The translations under genes were made by a program, and so were the position numbers. The notes beneath the pieces were generated by a model. The model ran no database searches. It was not told where the DNA came from and was given only the letters and a program-made list of their open reading frames with translations. From assembly GCA_964035795.1 (NCBI GenBank), contig OZ038320.1, forward strand, positions 17,378,589 through 17,442,588: a stretch of DNA of 64,000 bases, read 5' to 3'. The DNA is from Pterobdella sp. o SKG-2022. Lineage: Eukaryota; Annelida; Clitellata; Hirudinida; Piscicolidae. Of the stretch, positions 14,001 to 27,712 are shown one piece after another (position 1 is the first letter of the stretch; each line of letters begins with the position of its first letter).

Positions 14001-17000
14001 AATAAAAAATAATTTTTTGAATTCTCATGGAATTCATTATACAAAGACTCTTTATCTTTAACACAAGTTTTCCTTTCACATATTTCCAAATCCTCTATAT
14101 CCAAGCAATAAGTAAAGCCGAGTGTTTGCCTTCAAGCATAAAATTTGTGGTTTTGCTATTTACAAAATGTGAATAATTTCCATCAAATCATTATTATTAC
14201 ATATGTTTGATACGAGTCATTATGGCAGGGAATTAAAGTGGCAAGCGTATGTGCCAATGAAACTGCTCGAGCGATGAAGAAGATGGTTCAAATAAAAATT
14301 ACAGTTTTTAATGTGCTAAAAATTTCAATTTTTATAATTTAAGGATAAAATTACTTAAAAATGGCTTGCATCAATATGATTTTTAAAGAAAGAGATTGTG
14401 AAGTTGTAAAAGCTATGTATGTTGAAAATATTTTGCAAAATGTCTTGTTAAATGTTAGTTTTAGGTATTTGATGACAAAATAATTATCAAATAATGAATT
14501 AATATTATATGAAAAAATCTTTTTTTTGTATTTAAAAAAAATCTTATAAGACATTGCTATTCAGTTTGAATAGAAAACAAGATTTATTTTTTGCATGGGT
14601 TATAAACAATCAATACATGAAAAAACAATTGCATAGCAGCAATTATAATTTGGAATTTTATGACAAGAATCAATATATCAATGTTTTGATAGATCCATTT
14701 GTTCGATAAAACGCATTACACGCCTTCAAATGCTCTTTCACAAATTCTCATTTCCATAAACCACTTCTTCGCCCGACCATCAAAATTGTCTTCGGCTCCC
14801 TTCAGCAATATCAAACGAAGAACTTACTACCTTCATTCCAAATAAATTCAGTTCTTTAATTTTTTTTATGCATTTTAAATTAATATTTTTTTCTGAAAAA
14901 TTATAAAAAAAATTTTTACTTTATTTGCTAAACTTGAATTCGAAAAGTATCGACTTGATAGGCATCCAGGTGTTTTGAAGACATCTGGGTGCCTGTGTTA
15001 TGTTTAGAGTTCAAAGATTTTATTTCTAAAAAACTTTAGGCTCAATAAAAATTTTACAATAAACTTTTATTTGGACTTTCATTGCATTTATTTAGAAATA
15101 TCCTTTTGAGACTTATTTTATTTTGCTTTATTTCAACTTCAAGAGTTTCATCCTGGAAATAAAATATGAAAATTCAAATTCTTTCTTCAAAAATGAACAT
15201 TGTTCTTTTATTAGAAATTTTTTTACTATTATAATTTAATTATTTTTTTTTTTAAATAAACTCTCAAAAATTTTGCAGCAAGTTTTCAGGTGCTTATCCG
15301 AGATAACTAAAGGGACAGACAGTGAAAAGCTCGATTGGTTGTTCAAAATATACGACATCGAAAACAAAGGAGAGGTAAATTGGGCTTTTTATCATTTCCA
15401 TTAAAATTTTGTACAAATAAATGATTTTTCATTTATGAATAATCATAATTTGAAAAAAAATTTTTTATTTTTAGACAACAAACTTTTCTTATTTTTTAAA
15501 ATGAGAAAATTTAAAACACTTTTATCGTTCAATCAAAGCTAAAATTTTCGCTAAGTACAATCTCATTATAATTCATTATTCTAAATCAAAAATTTTAGTT
15601 TTGATGAAACATTAAATGTATCTTAAATTTCCTCATTATGAAAAATGAAAACCAAGACAATTTGAATAAAAAAGATACATAAAATGTCTATAAAAAGCTA
15701 TACTGTTAAAAAACACGGACCGAATGTCAGGTGAGTAGGCAACAGGTGGCTCATGTAGTGCAAGCGGTGCACCAGCTGTCAGGCAGGGTGTTCAGGGAGG
15801 ATGAGATAAAGATGCAAATCACTGCTGTTTTCCAAGTTGGTTGGAGATAGTGTTTGTGAATACATGAATAATTAAAGACTTGCAGTTTTATCTGTTCAAC
15901 ACCGCGTTTGAAAACGATTGAATTGGTTATTTAATAGATTAATTTTAAAATTTTTGTTCACATTACTTGTTTTTCAATGGAAGGATTTTTAGTAATGAAA
16001 CCAAACTTGCTTTTAAATACATTTGTCCATTTATGTAAAATTTTTTTTGTTTTTTTTTGCTTTTATAACGTTATCGAATTTATTGAGCTAGTAAATATAA
16101 AACACTTTGGTAGGTTTAAACTGAGAGTTTTTTTATAAAAATCAAAAAAAAAACAAAGTTTATGAGATTAATTTTGGAAACTGACTTCACGAAGAAATTC
16201 ATTGCGCCAAAATTTTCGTGAATTTTAAATGTTTCTCATGAATTCGAAATGGAACAAGTTTACATTATTCACTTTAAAAAATTCAACATAGTTTCTAAAA
16301 AATTTCGTATAGTTTTATTCACCAACAAGCTGTCTCATCTCAAGGAGTAAACTAAAACATGTATACATGTGATTTTAAATATGAAACTTCATCAAGATAT
16401 ATTACTACATTAAATAACTCAAATCATTAAAGACTTTCCAAAACGTATGTTAACGAAAAGCTTTTTACTTTTCACATTGAAACATTTAGTTTACAATAAT
16501 TTTTTCCATTACTTTGCTTTGAAAGTTATTGGTGCGTTAAAATTAATTTCTCATAATAAGGTTGTGCTCATTGAAAATTCAAGTTTTGTTCAGTAAAAAT
16601 ATATATTTATGAGTTTTCCTTCGTGAAAGGAAGCATTATGATAGGCTTAAAATATTTGGATCTTAACCATGAATAATATTTCAAGAAAAAAAAATACGTT
16701 CAAAATGATTATAATTCAGCATTTTTACAAATTGATACAACAAAACTCCCAATATAAGAAAAAAACTTCATCTTTGGTGTCAAAAAAAAGACTTCAGTGA
16801 CCAAGCATGTCTGTGTGCACAAAAAATATTGAGGCTTACTTTGAAACACATATAATTATTTATTTAAGGTATTATTATCACATTTTATGTTTCGTCATTT
16901 TTCAGCCTCTGCATTGAAACCCTCGCAATATTGTTGCTTGAATGGCTGTGTTGAAAACGTTCGTGGGAAAGGCGTTGATGTTTATAGCTTGGCTGCAAAA

Positions 17001-19726
17001 GCTGCCTTTTTGTTTTATATTGACTTCATGAAATTTTTCAATTGTTTTTTTGTTTTTCATTTATCAATAAATTGTGGTTATACATATTTTATATTTTTGT
17101 GCAATTGTATTTACTGTTTTGAAATTGAGAGTTCGTATGGTTTTTGTCACTTTGTAGAACGTATTCAAGGCTTCTTATTTATGGGAACTTTTGATGAAAT
17201 GCTTCACTGAGAAGATTATGTGTACATTTTTGTTTATCTAAAAAACTGAGACATTTTTTTTTAAAACTTTTCACCAAGTCTTTTGACCATTTTTTACAAA
17301 ACCTTCAAAAACCAACCTTGGCACTTTGAATTGACAATTTAATTTGAGCTTTATTTAAGTTCTAATAGAATTGCAAAAGTACATAAACATCAATTTTGAG
17401 GCACAAAGCCAGAGAGATGAGTACAAAAATGACCACCTCGTGGCATCTGATGCATACATCAATCTCAAACCCTAATTTATTTTTAATTTGCTTTCTCGCT
17501 TTGCGCCAGCTCTTTGTTTAAATAATTTTTGAAAATTTTTTGTTGAAATGAAATCTAGAAAGCAATTTGAATTTCAACGGGATTTCAATGTAGTCTACGT
17601 GTGGTTACAACTTGCTTGGGCGTTTAAAATTGAAGTATAAAACTTATATTACATTGTTTAAATATTTAAATAAATTTCCCTTGAATAAAAAAAATGTGAT
17701 TAAAAGTATATATAAACAAATAAATTTAAAAATGGTTATAGATTAATTTAGATAGCATAAATGACATTTCAAAATGCATGCTGTGTGCAGAGGTTGGGGG
17801 CAGTGAGAGATGATGATGTCATAACGCTGGACCAATTCCTTTACAACGGGCTTCAGGTAGACCTCAAATTGCATGATGTAATTAAAAGTTTAGAAGTTTT
17901 AAATATTATTATTTATAGACTTTTTGTGCATTTAGCCGGTGAAAGTGACCACGATTTATTATGAAACTTAGTGTAAATATTCATTTTAATGACAGCTTTT
18001 CAAAAGTTACTTAAGGTATAAACCGAAATATAATATACGATATAAATATTACGCTCTAAAAATTAAGTTGAAGTAAGAAATTTTGAGTTTTAAAATTTTA
18101 AAGACCTAAATCAAAAGATTATCATTAAAAGATAGAGCTTGTTATTCTACTATTTTGAAAATAAAGAAACATTTTTGAAAGAAATACATTTTTGAATGAA
18201 GTTCACAAATGTGATTACTTTTGACAATAGTTTATTTCCATTGTGTTTATCCTTTGTGAATTTCAAAGATTTTTTTTAAAAAAAAGAGTTTCGGATTTTT
18301 TATTAGAAATATCAGTATGTCATCATTGTTCAAAGTATGATTTCAATCTTTCTTTTCAAGTCTTTCTGAAAGTTGATGTAAAAAATGTTAATTTTGGGAA
18401 AATCATGAAAAAATTTTATTTTGCCAGTATTTTTTTGCACTAGGCTCTTTTTTCAATAATGAACTTTTGGATGTTGCTTAATGGAAATGGAGCTGAAATT
18501 CGTTCTCAATTATTCATTAAATATTTTTAAAATAATCATTCTACGCCTAATTTAATCTTATTACTTTTTATTACGATTGTTTCTCAGCTATAAAGCTATT
18601 TGTTTATCGAACAGTCTTTGCAAAAGCATTGCAGCAATGATGAAACATTAAAATTTTGTTCATTTTGCCAAACAGTCTCACAAATGAAATCACAATAAAA
18701 TATTGAGATTTGAAGCGAATTTGCTTCCATATCAATGCGACTGGACAAAACCGCAATGATTAATCAAGACTTGAAAAATGAGGGTTCATACGGGAAGAGT
18801 CGTCTTAAAACTTCATTTTAATATTATTATTGTTTTGACTTCTAAAAAAATTTCATGAAAAATTTAGAATGAAAAATGACATTCATAAAGAACAAAATAA
18901 ATATGAATAGCACGTAAAACTTGAAGAAACATGCCAGACAAGCTTTGCGCCTTCAAAAACCCTGCTAAATATCACGTTGGAAAAATGACTTCAAAATATG
19001 CCATGAATTATTCTACTAAAAATAAATAATTTTTAATATTTAATAATTAAATTCAAACAAAGTTAGCTTTTTGCTTTGAAAATATTGATGCACGAAAAGT
19101 GTTTAGTTTGGAAATGTTAAATATTAGTCTTCAACTTTCTTTATGCGAAGTTTTTTCAATCGGAAACTTATTTCCAACAATTATTAATTTTTTTAAAAAC
19201 ATTCGATATAAGTTTCATTTCATTCCACTTGTCACGTTGTCAGGTTTATTGGGCAGTTTATGCACACATAGCATCCTGGGTTATCTCCTCAAATTGAACT
19301 TTTTGCTTCAACAGAATAGAATTTAGTGCTTGGTTTTAAGCCCAGCTGATGTTTCAACTTATATGCATATCACATTTTGATTCTCATTTTGCATTTGAAT
19401 ATGCATTTGACAAAGAAACTGATTATATAAGTTTTAAAACATCAATCATTCAATTATTTGAAGTTTGAAATATGATTTTGCTTGAAAAATAAAAAAATAT
19501 AGAAGTTCAACTAAAATTCCATTTATACACGTTTGAGATGATAAGCAAAAAAGGGCTTAAACATAAAAGTTTTTTCAAATAGTTAAGCAATCTTAAATTT
19601 TTGAATACTTATCAATTATTATAAATAAATTCAATAAAAGTATGGAAGCTTTATTTAAAATGTACATGATGTCTCTAGGACAGGGACCTGTTGACTTCAA
19701 TACTGGCCTTCACAAACACTGCATGA
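8046..19726 (+). CDS. KChIP-like neuronal calcium sensor protein with degenerate EF-hands
   Basis: Eight coding exons join in phase: 8046-8115, 9055-9179, 9387-9456, 12578-12666, 15279-15374, 15731-15835, 17791-17856, 19679-19726, giving 222 residues. Family marks are LYRGFKQ before EF1, the NCS-type CPTG in EF1 (67-70), and a C-terminal tail of the length seen in KChIP/hippocalcin proteins. KChIPs bind the cytoplasmic N-terminus of Kv4 channels; DREAM also binds DNA. Here the loops are worn: EF2 (108-119) has D108 but Gln at 3 and 12; EF3 (144-155) has Gln at 12; EF4 (189-200) begins with Ala and has Arg at 3 and Gln at 12. The N-terminus (about 25 residues) is basic, with no myristoylation MG start. 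The start is the first ATG after an in-frame TAA. The 9180 donor (GTCCAG) and the 12576 acceptor are weak but keep frame. AATAAA lies at 19950 and 19961. The introns hold nothing else clear except the hairpin at 8739. Confidence 0.85.
8739..8782. repeat. 44-nt near-perfect hairpin in intron 1 of the KChIP-like gene
   Basis: The left arm (8739-8751) and right arm (8770-8782) are perfect complements over 13 bp. Inside them are a T-G pair, one C-A mismatch, a further 5-bp stem (8754-8758 with 8763-8767) and a 4-nt loop. Pairing does not continue outside. It is too short for an ordinary miRNA precursor and may be the relic of a foldback element. Confidence 0.7.
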
Positions 19727-20582
19727 ACTCGTGACCCTTCAGAACCTCACCCATTTGAAGTTTACTTTCAAGAAATTTATTCTTTTTCTGTGAATTTCAA
19801 CTCGAAGTTTTGTGAATAATTTTTACCGAAGTTTTCATCTCATTTCCTGAAGTACGGAGAAAAATTTAATGTATTAATTGTATGTTTTTAATGTGTTGTG
19901 GAATAGCTTTTTAATTAGTTTTTGGTAGATTCTTCTTGAGTGCTTCTATAATAAAATTTCAATAAAGTTTTTTTTTATTAACATTTTGTGATAAAAGAAA
20001 GTGTGTAAAGTTGAATTCAAAAGTCACACAAGATATTTCATCTTTTATATTTTAACTTTTTTTAACATTAAATTTGTATACATAATCTTTTAGCTGCTTT
20101 GTTCAATTTAACATGAAAATAAGTTCAATGGGTAAAATGTGGTAATGTAAAAGAAATATTATTTTGTTGTTTCTATGAAATTCGTTGCACTTGTTTGTTT
20201 TAACAAATTGATTCAAAGTAAGGTATATGTATAACACAAAATAAACGTTCAATGAAATTTGTAAGCTGTTGATTGCATGGAAATATTGCCACAGATCCGA
20301 ATGCATGTACATATTTAAAGCATATGTTCAATTAAGTAGTTTATTTCATTTAAAATTTCATTTATCGTTTCATTTCTTGAAAGCCACTTTTTGTGAATTT
20401 TTTGAAAAAATAAAATTTATATTCCCACTAGCGTATGTTGAAAAGTTTAATGTGCTCCGAATAAATATGGAATTTATTATTCAAAATATTTTTAAGTTAT
20501 TAAAAACTGGAAAACTTTCAAAAATCATAATTTTTTTTCATACCAAACACCAATCATTTCAAAATCAAAAATCTTTCTCATC
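19727..20582. other. 3' UTR of the KChIP-like gene and AT-rich spacer
   Basis: Two polyadenylation signals (AATAAA at 19950 and 19961) lie about 225 bases after the stop. The rest to the microsatellite shows no feature. The open frame entering the repeat from 20269 has no coding character. Confidence 0.55.
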
Positions 20583-21729
<1,147 letters not shown>

Positions 21730-24172
21730 ATTCGATACTATATTAATTTAAATAGTTTACAAATAAATTTAAATAAATGAGTTGAAAATTTTCTTTATAC
21801 ACCATATCAATCATACTTTGACCATCAAATATGAATAAGCCTCGATGCTTCATAAATAGTTGAAAAGCTTTTCAACACAAAAATAAGCACAAACCATCGT
21901 CGTCCAAAAGCTTATACAAATTACTTAGCTTTTTCAGTTTTTATTAAAACTCTTAAAATAATTCTAAAAAATTTTTTTAAATAGATTTTGTTTAAACTGA
22001 ATTAATAAAAAAAATGGCATTCGTGTTGAAGATTCGGGCATTGAAACCCGCTTAGGTGGCCACAAGTGCATGGGCATTGAAACCCGCTTAGGTGGCCACA
22101 AGTGCATGAAACCTATGAGATCTGTTTCAAAGGGATGTGACGTGCATACAAATAATTCAAAAGTTAATAACAATTACTTCAAAGTTTAGAAAGCATTGTT
22201 TTGAATATAGAATATCAAACTGAAGTGTAAGTATTGAAAGAATACATTTGTCAGTATTGTCTGAATGTGAGGTTACAACATCTTGAAGCCACAGTGAGGG
22301 AAGACATGTGCTGGATCATAAATTTATATTAAACATTTATTGAGTATTTACTTTATTTAAACTCGATTGAGTTTATTTTCTTTCCTCTGTTAATAACCTT
22401 TCAGAAAAAGCTAAACATTTTTAATAAACATTTTTTATAAAACCAAATGAAAGTTTTTACTTTCAAATTTTTGAATGAATTTATTTTTTGAAAATTATTT
22501 TCCCATTTTACTTTTTAATTATATTCTCTTTTGAACTATTTGAAGTTTAGAAATTTGAAGTCAGTATGATGAACGACGCCAAAAATAGTTGCATCATAAC
22601 AAGGGGATTAACAATTGGAATGCTTGGAATGAGAATGCTGAATGACGATCACAAGAAATACTTCAGTGAAATATACATTCAATTTGCAAAAATGGTTGGA
22701 AAAATATTTGTTTGTATTTTTTTTGAAATAAGGTGATTAGAAATTTTTTCTAATTGTACAAACAACCTAATTAGCTATTTGTAGTTACTTTTAAGAAGTT
22801 GATTTTCGTTATCGGCATGAAGTATCAGAGTTCCTCGCGCTCATATGGGCTCATCTTTTGAAGGACATTCCGTGTGTCTGAGGAAGGGCGAGGAGCAGTC
22901 AACCTACATTCCTAAAAGATTTATTCAGTAGTTTTCTATATTTTAAATGAAAAATTCATACATTGCTAAACAATTTAATAAAAAGTCATTTCAAGAATAT
23001 TCACATAGCATTAAATCTAGGTAAGTTTCCTAAAAATCTGTAAACATATTTGCCAAAATGATTTCATAAAAACGTTGGAAACTCAAAGCTTCAACTTGAA
23101 TTTATAGATTCAACATAATTTGAAAATGTTTTGAAATCTAATGCATTTAGAATTATTCAAAAAGTTTGAATTAATCATTAAATGGAAAGCGGGCAAAAAA
23201 ACTTAATCAGATTCTTATTGCTTTTCGAACTGAGCTAATCTTGTTTCAAAAAAAGTTTTTATTTTGAAAGCTGAATTTAAATAGAAAATGATGTTGAAAG
23301 AAAACATGAAAATTACACTAATGATGCAAATTGTCAATCAAGTTTGTGTGATAAAAGCCGAGTTTTTTTTGACGCAACTCAAGCATTAATTATCGGTAAT
23401 ACTTTGTTTAATGGGATTTGAATTGAGTTTTAGCTGGAAAAATACACAAAGAAATCAATTTTTAAACTCTTGAAGCATATTTTGGTGTTAGCCAGTTTAG
23501 AACAATGAAATAAGGTAAAGCTCATTAAAAATAGTTGACTTACAAATCTAAATTTTTATTAATATCCAGGAAAAATATTCAGTCCGTACTGTGACTCTTG
23601 CTCGTTTAGTATTTTCCTGGTTCATTCAAGTCTCCTCTAAAACTTTCATCTATTAGAACAGTTCCAAATGGTGAAACCATTAAAAACCTATTTTGAAGTT
23701 AAATAGTTTCGAAGCCTATGCAATCAATTTGTAAACTAGGCTCTGTAGTTTGAATTTTGCTTTTAAACCGTTTTGAATCTCGTAAAAAAAACTAAGAATA
23801 ATTTCTTTTTCATTTTAAACGTGCAGATTTTTATAACAACATAAAAACCCAATAAACAATTGAAATGATCAGTTTCTAATGGTTTGAATAGACTCGAAGT
23901 TTGAAGCAAATGGCTGAGCAAATGAATTTACACATTAACATTTATAAAAAATAAATTTTATAAATATATTTTAAAATATTTCTACAATTTCAAGAAAAAT
24001 AAATTTCGAAATAATACAATTTTAAATAGTAATGTCATCGACGTTTCAGAATTCGATAACACCAACCGAACAAAAAGAAATTTTCATATTTATAACTTCA
24101 AAAACGATGTTTTCACATTATTCTTTTGATGATATGTTACTAGTTCCGAGCAATAAATAAATATGTTTGCGG
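21730..24172. other. Intergenic between the microsatellite and the Sox gene
   Basis: Apart from a 36-bp tandem duplication at 22036-22107, nothing could be supported. The right end should hold the 3' UTR of the - strand Sox gene. Confidence 0.55.
22036..22107. repeat. Perfect 36-bp direct tandem duplication
   Basis: Bases 22036-22071 and 22072-22107 are identical. The unit is GC-richer than its surroundings (it starts GGGCATTGAAACCCGC and contains GGTGGCCAC), so it stands out from the AT-rich flank. Identity of the copies implies a recent event or correction. Function unknown. Confidence 0.9.
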
Positions 24173-26147
24173 TCACATGGCACAGAAACGTCTGAATGAT
24201 TGGTCGTTGGAGCATGACGTCACAAGGTCATTCACTTCTGGTGGGAAACATTCCAACAAAAGCTCAAGATCTTCATCCCTCATAGGCCAGTTGCTCATCC
24301 AATCAGATGCATTGTATATGGTGTTTTTGTTGTCATCATTTTCAACTTTTTTACATTCAGTCTTGTGAATTAAATTTGTTACCAATGGTTCACTATTATT
24401 ATTCTCATCAGTTATTGAGCTTTTATTGATGTCTGCATTTGCTTTTTCTTCATTCATTTTGTTGTTTTTATTTTCTTTTATTGGTTGTTCATTGCCATCA
24501 ACAGCTCCAACATTGCTTGAAACACAAGAACATGGAGATACAGGTGGGGACAAAAGAGAATGAAGCTGGAAAGAAGACATTTCTGCTGATTGAAGTCTAG
24601 GTGCAGATTGTATTAATAAGCTTGAAGAAGGAGAATAAGTAGATGAGGATGAAATTGAAAGTGAAGGAGACAATGTGAGAGGAGAAAGTTGTGTGAAAGG
24701 TAATGTAAAATTATCTTCTTGAAGCTCGCAAGGCAATTCATCGGATAGTACCCAATGTGATGAAAGTCTAGGTGAGTGGGATTGGAAAAAGGAACTATTA
24801 ACTAAAGAAAGCTGAGTTTCTGAAAAAAGATCATTTGAGACATTCTCATTGATAAGTGAAGATTGTTGTAAAGATGAAAGAGGCTGGTCTATCAGACTTA
24901 TGAAAGGACTCAGATCAATGTTTTCATCTAACCAGTCCATGTTGTTAATGTTTAAAGACTCGTCAACTAGTGTTTTTGAATCATTACATGATGATATGCT
25001 AAAGTTTTGTTTTATCGTTGAAAAGTTGTTTTCAGTAAAAAATGTGTTTATTGTTGATTGTTGCTCACTTTCTACCATCGATTGAGTAACTGGTTCTTCT
25101 ATCTTTTGTTTTTTAACATAAGTTGTTAGAACTTTTTCATTCTGAAAATATTTTTTATCACGAATAATGTTTTCTTCGTAAGGAAGCTCAGACTGCATAT
25201 TTTCTTTATGTTCTGGTCCGTTAAGGTCTTCACATCTTTCATCTTGCTGGTTAGTTTCTTTCTTTCTTCTTCTTTTTTTAGGTTTGTATTTATAGTCTGG
25301 ATATTCCATCTTGTGAAGTTGTCTTAATCTTTCAGCCTCTTCAATGAAAGGACGCCTTTCCTCCTCATTCAAACGTCTCCACCGTTGCCCAAGCCTTCTG
25401 CTTACTTCACAATTTTGAACTTCCGAAGTGTTTGTCTGTTTGAAAGTTGTTGTCAATATTTGATGTAACACTTATATTGCTTCAAAATTCAAAAGCTATT
25501 GTTTTAAACTTTTTATTTTTAATTTAAAAGTTAAACAGAAAAAGTTGAAACAAACAAACCATAGCCATTTTCTTTCTTTCAAATTGTGACCAAAGAATGA
25601 ATGCATTCATTGGTCGTGCCACATGTCTGTATAAACGTTTGCTGCTTGTAGCGTCGGAATAAGGAGTACTAGAAAAAGGATTGACTTTAAGAGAACCGAA
25701 AGAGTGTTCATTGTTTGCATATTGAATTTCGGTCTGTGAAGATGCGCTGTCACTATCGGGTTTTTGAAGAACAGTGAATGAAGTTGGTAGATTGGTTGTT
25801 TTATCAACGGAGTTGTGAGTTTCTACTGGTACTAAATTAGAACAAAATTTTTGTTTCATATTTTGAGAATCTTTAGTGATGCCAAAAGGAAAAATAGTTA
25901 TTTGTGTGGTTGGTAGAGAGTTGAGGTTTTTAATTATCGTTTGGTCTAAAGTGGAAGGGCACTGTTGAATCTTTATTAAACGTAAAGGAGGCAGCAGAAC
26001 CTGGCGTTGTTGCAATTGCTGTAGTGGTTTTTGTTCCAATGGTTGTTTTGTTTGAGACATTTGCAGTTCAGAAGTTGTGTTCATTTTGATCAAACTATTT
26101 TCAAACTTTTCTTTTTTATTAAAAAGCTGGAAAGTGTCGTTTGTCAT
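24173..26147 (-). CDS. Sox-family HMG-box transcription factor, SoxC-like
   Basis: Two coding exons on the - strand, 26147-25560 and 25435-24173, join in phase 0 to give 616 residues. The HMG box (about 176-255) contains [16 protein letters not shown], then after the intron [23 protein letters not shown] and [15 protein letters not shown], the Sox DNA-binding signature that bends DNA at AACAAT-like sites. WSQxERKK and the C-terminal FPPEVNDLV, which resembles the vertebrate SoxC activation tail, point to SoxC; the [11 protein letters not shown] part is closer to SoxE. A Gln-rich stretch precedes the box and a Ser-rich region follows it. The intron interrupts the box after residue 196 and the spliced box is one residue longer than usual there. 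The start at 26147 is the first ATG after a likely TATA box. Confidence 0.9.
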
Positions 26148-26205
26148 TTTACTTTGACTAATTTATTTCTCCGAGTGTCATTGAATTGTTGAACTTTTAA
26201 CAATT

Positions 26206-26213
26206 CTTTTATA
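26206..26213 (-). promoter_or_regulatory. Putative TATA box of the Sox gene
   Basis: TATAAAAG on the - strand, about 60 bases before the ATG at 26147, a plausible spacing with a short 5' UTR. The identification rests on motif and position alone, and such motifs are common in AT-rich DNA. Confidence 0.4.
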
Positions 26214-27712
26214 AAAAATTTGGGAGTGAAGCCAATATTGAAGAAAAGTTTAAAGACTCAAAAAGAAAACTTATTGAATTGTTGAAACATTGAATGTTCT
26301 GGTTTATATACTCAAATCATTTGAAAAGCACAGACGCACTCAATCAAACAATCAAACAGCCACACAAAGACAGAGGCAACTATACTACTACCGGCTTGAC
26401 AAAATTTACACAAATAAACATAAATGTATATGAGCAAAAAATGTATGAATATATGTGCTTAGTTCTTTATTGGTTGGAAATAAAGAAGCGATTTCTTTGT
26501 ATGTTGATTACCTCTGAATGCCTAGGCCATCTATATAACCTAATACCTTATATATATGACACTTTAACGGAGAGAGAAACATAATAGACCGCTATTACGG
26601 CTATGCTATATACTTTCGTCTATGTAATCTTTTAAATCCGAATTCCCTTCAGATTTAATGTAAGTACAAATGTTAACCTATGAGCGAGACCTGGCGGAAA
26701 TTAAAAAGAATAGGAGGCAAAAACTTGATGTCTTGCTTTTTGTCGTTTCAAGATGTTTTCAAATTTCGAAATGAAAAATAAACCATGTACTTTTCTAAAC
26801 TTCTCACAATTCAAATGGATTGTAATTTTCAATATAAAAAAATTGAACAATAAAAATTTTTGCAATGGGAAATTTAAAATGAAAAAATTTTAATTATATT
26901 GAAGCAATTATCCATCTAGGGAAACAATAAGGTGCCTAGAGGACCTCACAATGGCTTAGATTTGGCAAAATTAAATAAAAGAAGCAAGCTTAAACTGGAA
27001 ATGCCTAAAAGGATTAAGCATTATTAGTTTTTATCGAACAGATCTAGTCTGTGTATTTGAATAAGGATTCATATATCTAAATAATATACACATCGTATGT
27101 AGCCTTGTGGGGAGTGTAGAATCGTTGGTAAGCTTAGTCTCGCTAAAGGTTAGAGGTGCTATCTGTAATGGGACTTTTGTGTCCAGTGTAGCCACTTGCT
27201 CTACAAAATCTCAGTGTTTTCTCAAGTTTACATTTAGTTTTAAAAAACATGAATTATTTTTTTAAATTACTCTACATCATTACTTCATTCATAGATCTTA
27301 GCTAAACTCCAATTTAAAAACTAAACCAGAACACATTATTATTTTATAAATGTTTTGCACGTTGTAAAGTGTTTCAAAGAAACAATTATTTAAAATTATC
27401 GAAAGATGCCAAGATTGATTATATTTAACAGGTTGATAGATTTATGAATTTTTGAAGCAAGCAATTGTTATTTGAACTTGAAATTTTTCACATCCATCAT
27501 CATTTGCTTTGATTGATCCTTTTTTAAACTCTATTTTTGTCCATTTGTTTCTCTATTAGGTATTTTAGTCATTGTAGCCAAACTCACACTTTTCAAGATT
27601 TGGTAACAAGCATTATTCGAATCGACTAAATGCATTTTAAGTTGTAGCATCAATTTTTTATTTAATTCTGTTAGTGTTCTGATTGCCAATGTAATTTGTC
27701 TTTTCATTGCAG
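26214..27712. other. Region upstream of the Sox gene, no gene seen
   Basis: AT-rich with no exon I can support. It probably includes regulatory DNA of the - strand Sox gene. The open frame at 26294-26584 has no coding character. Confidence 0.5.

Noticed and set aside
16887..17210. 107-codon + frame inside an intron of the KChIP-like gene
   Set aside because: The second half is Phe/Cys-rich from T-rich DNA, there is no homology, and the flanking KChIP exons already join in phase across it.
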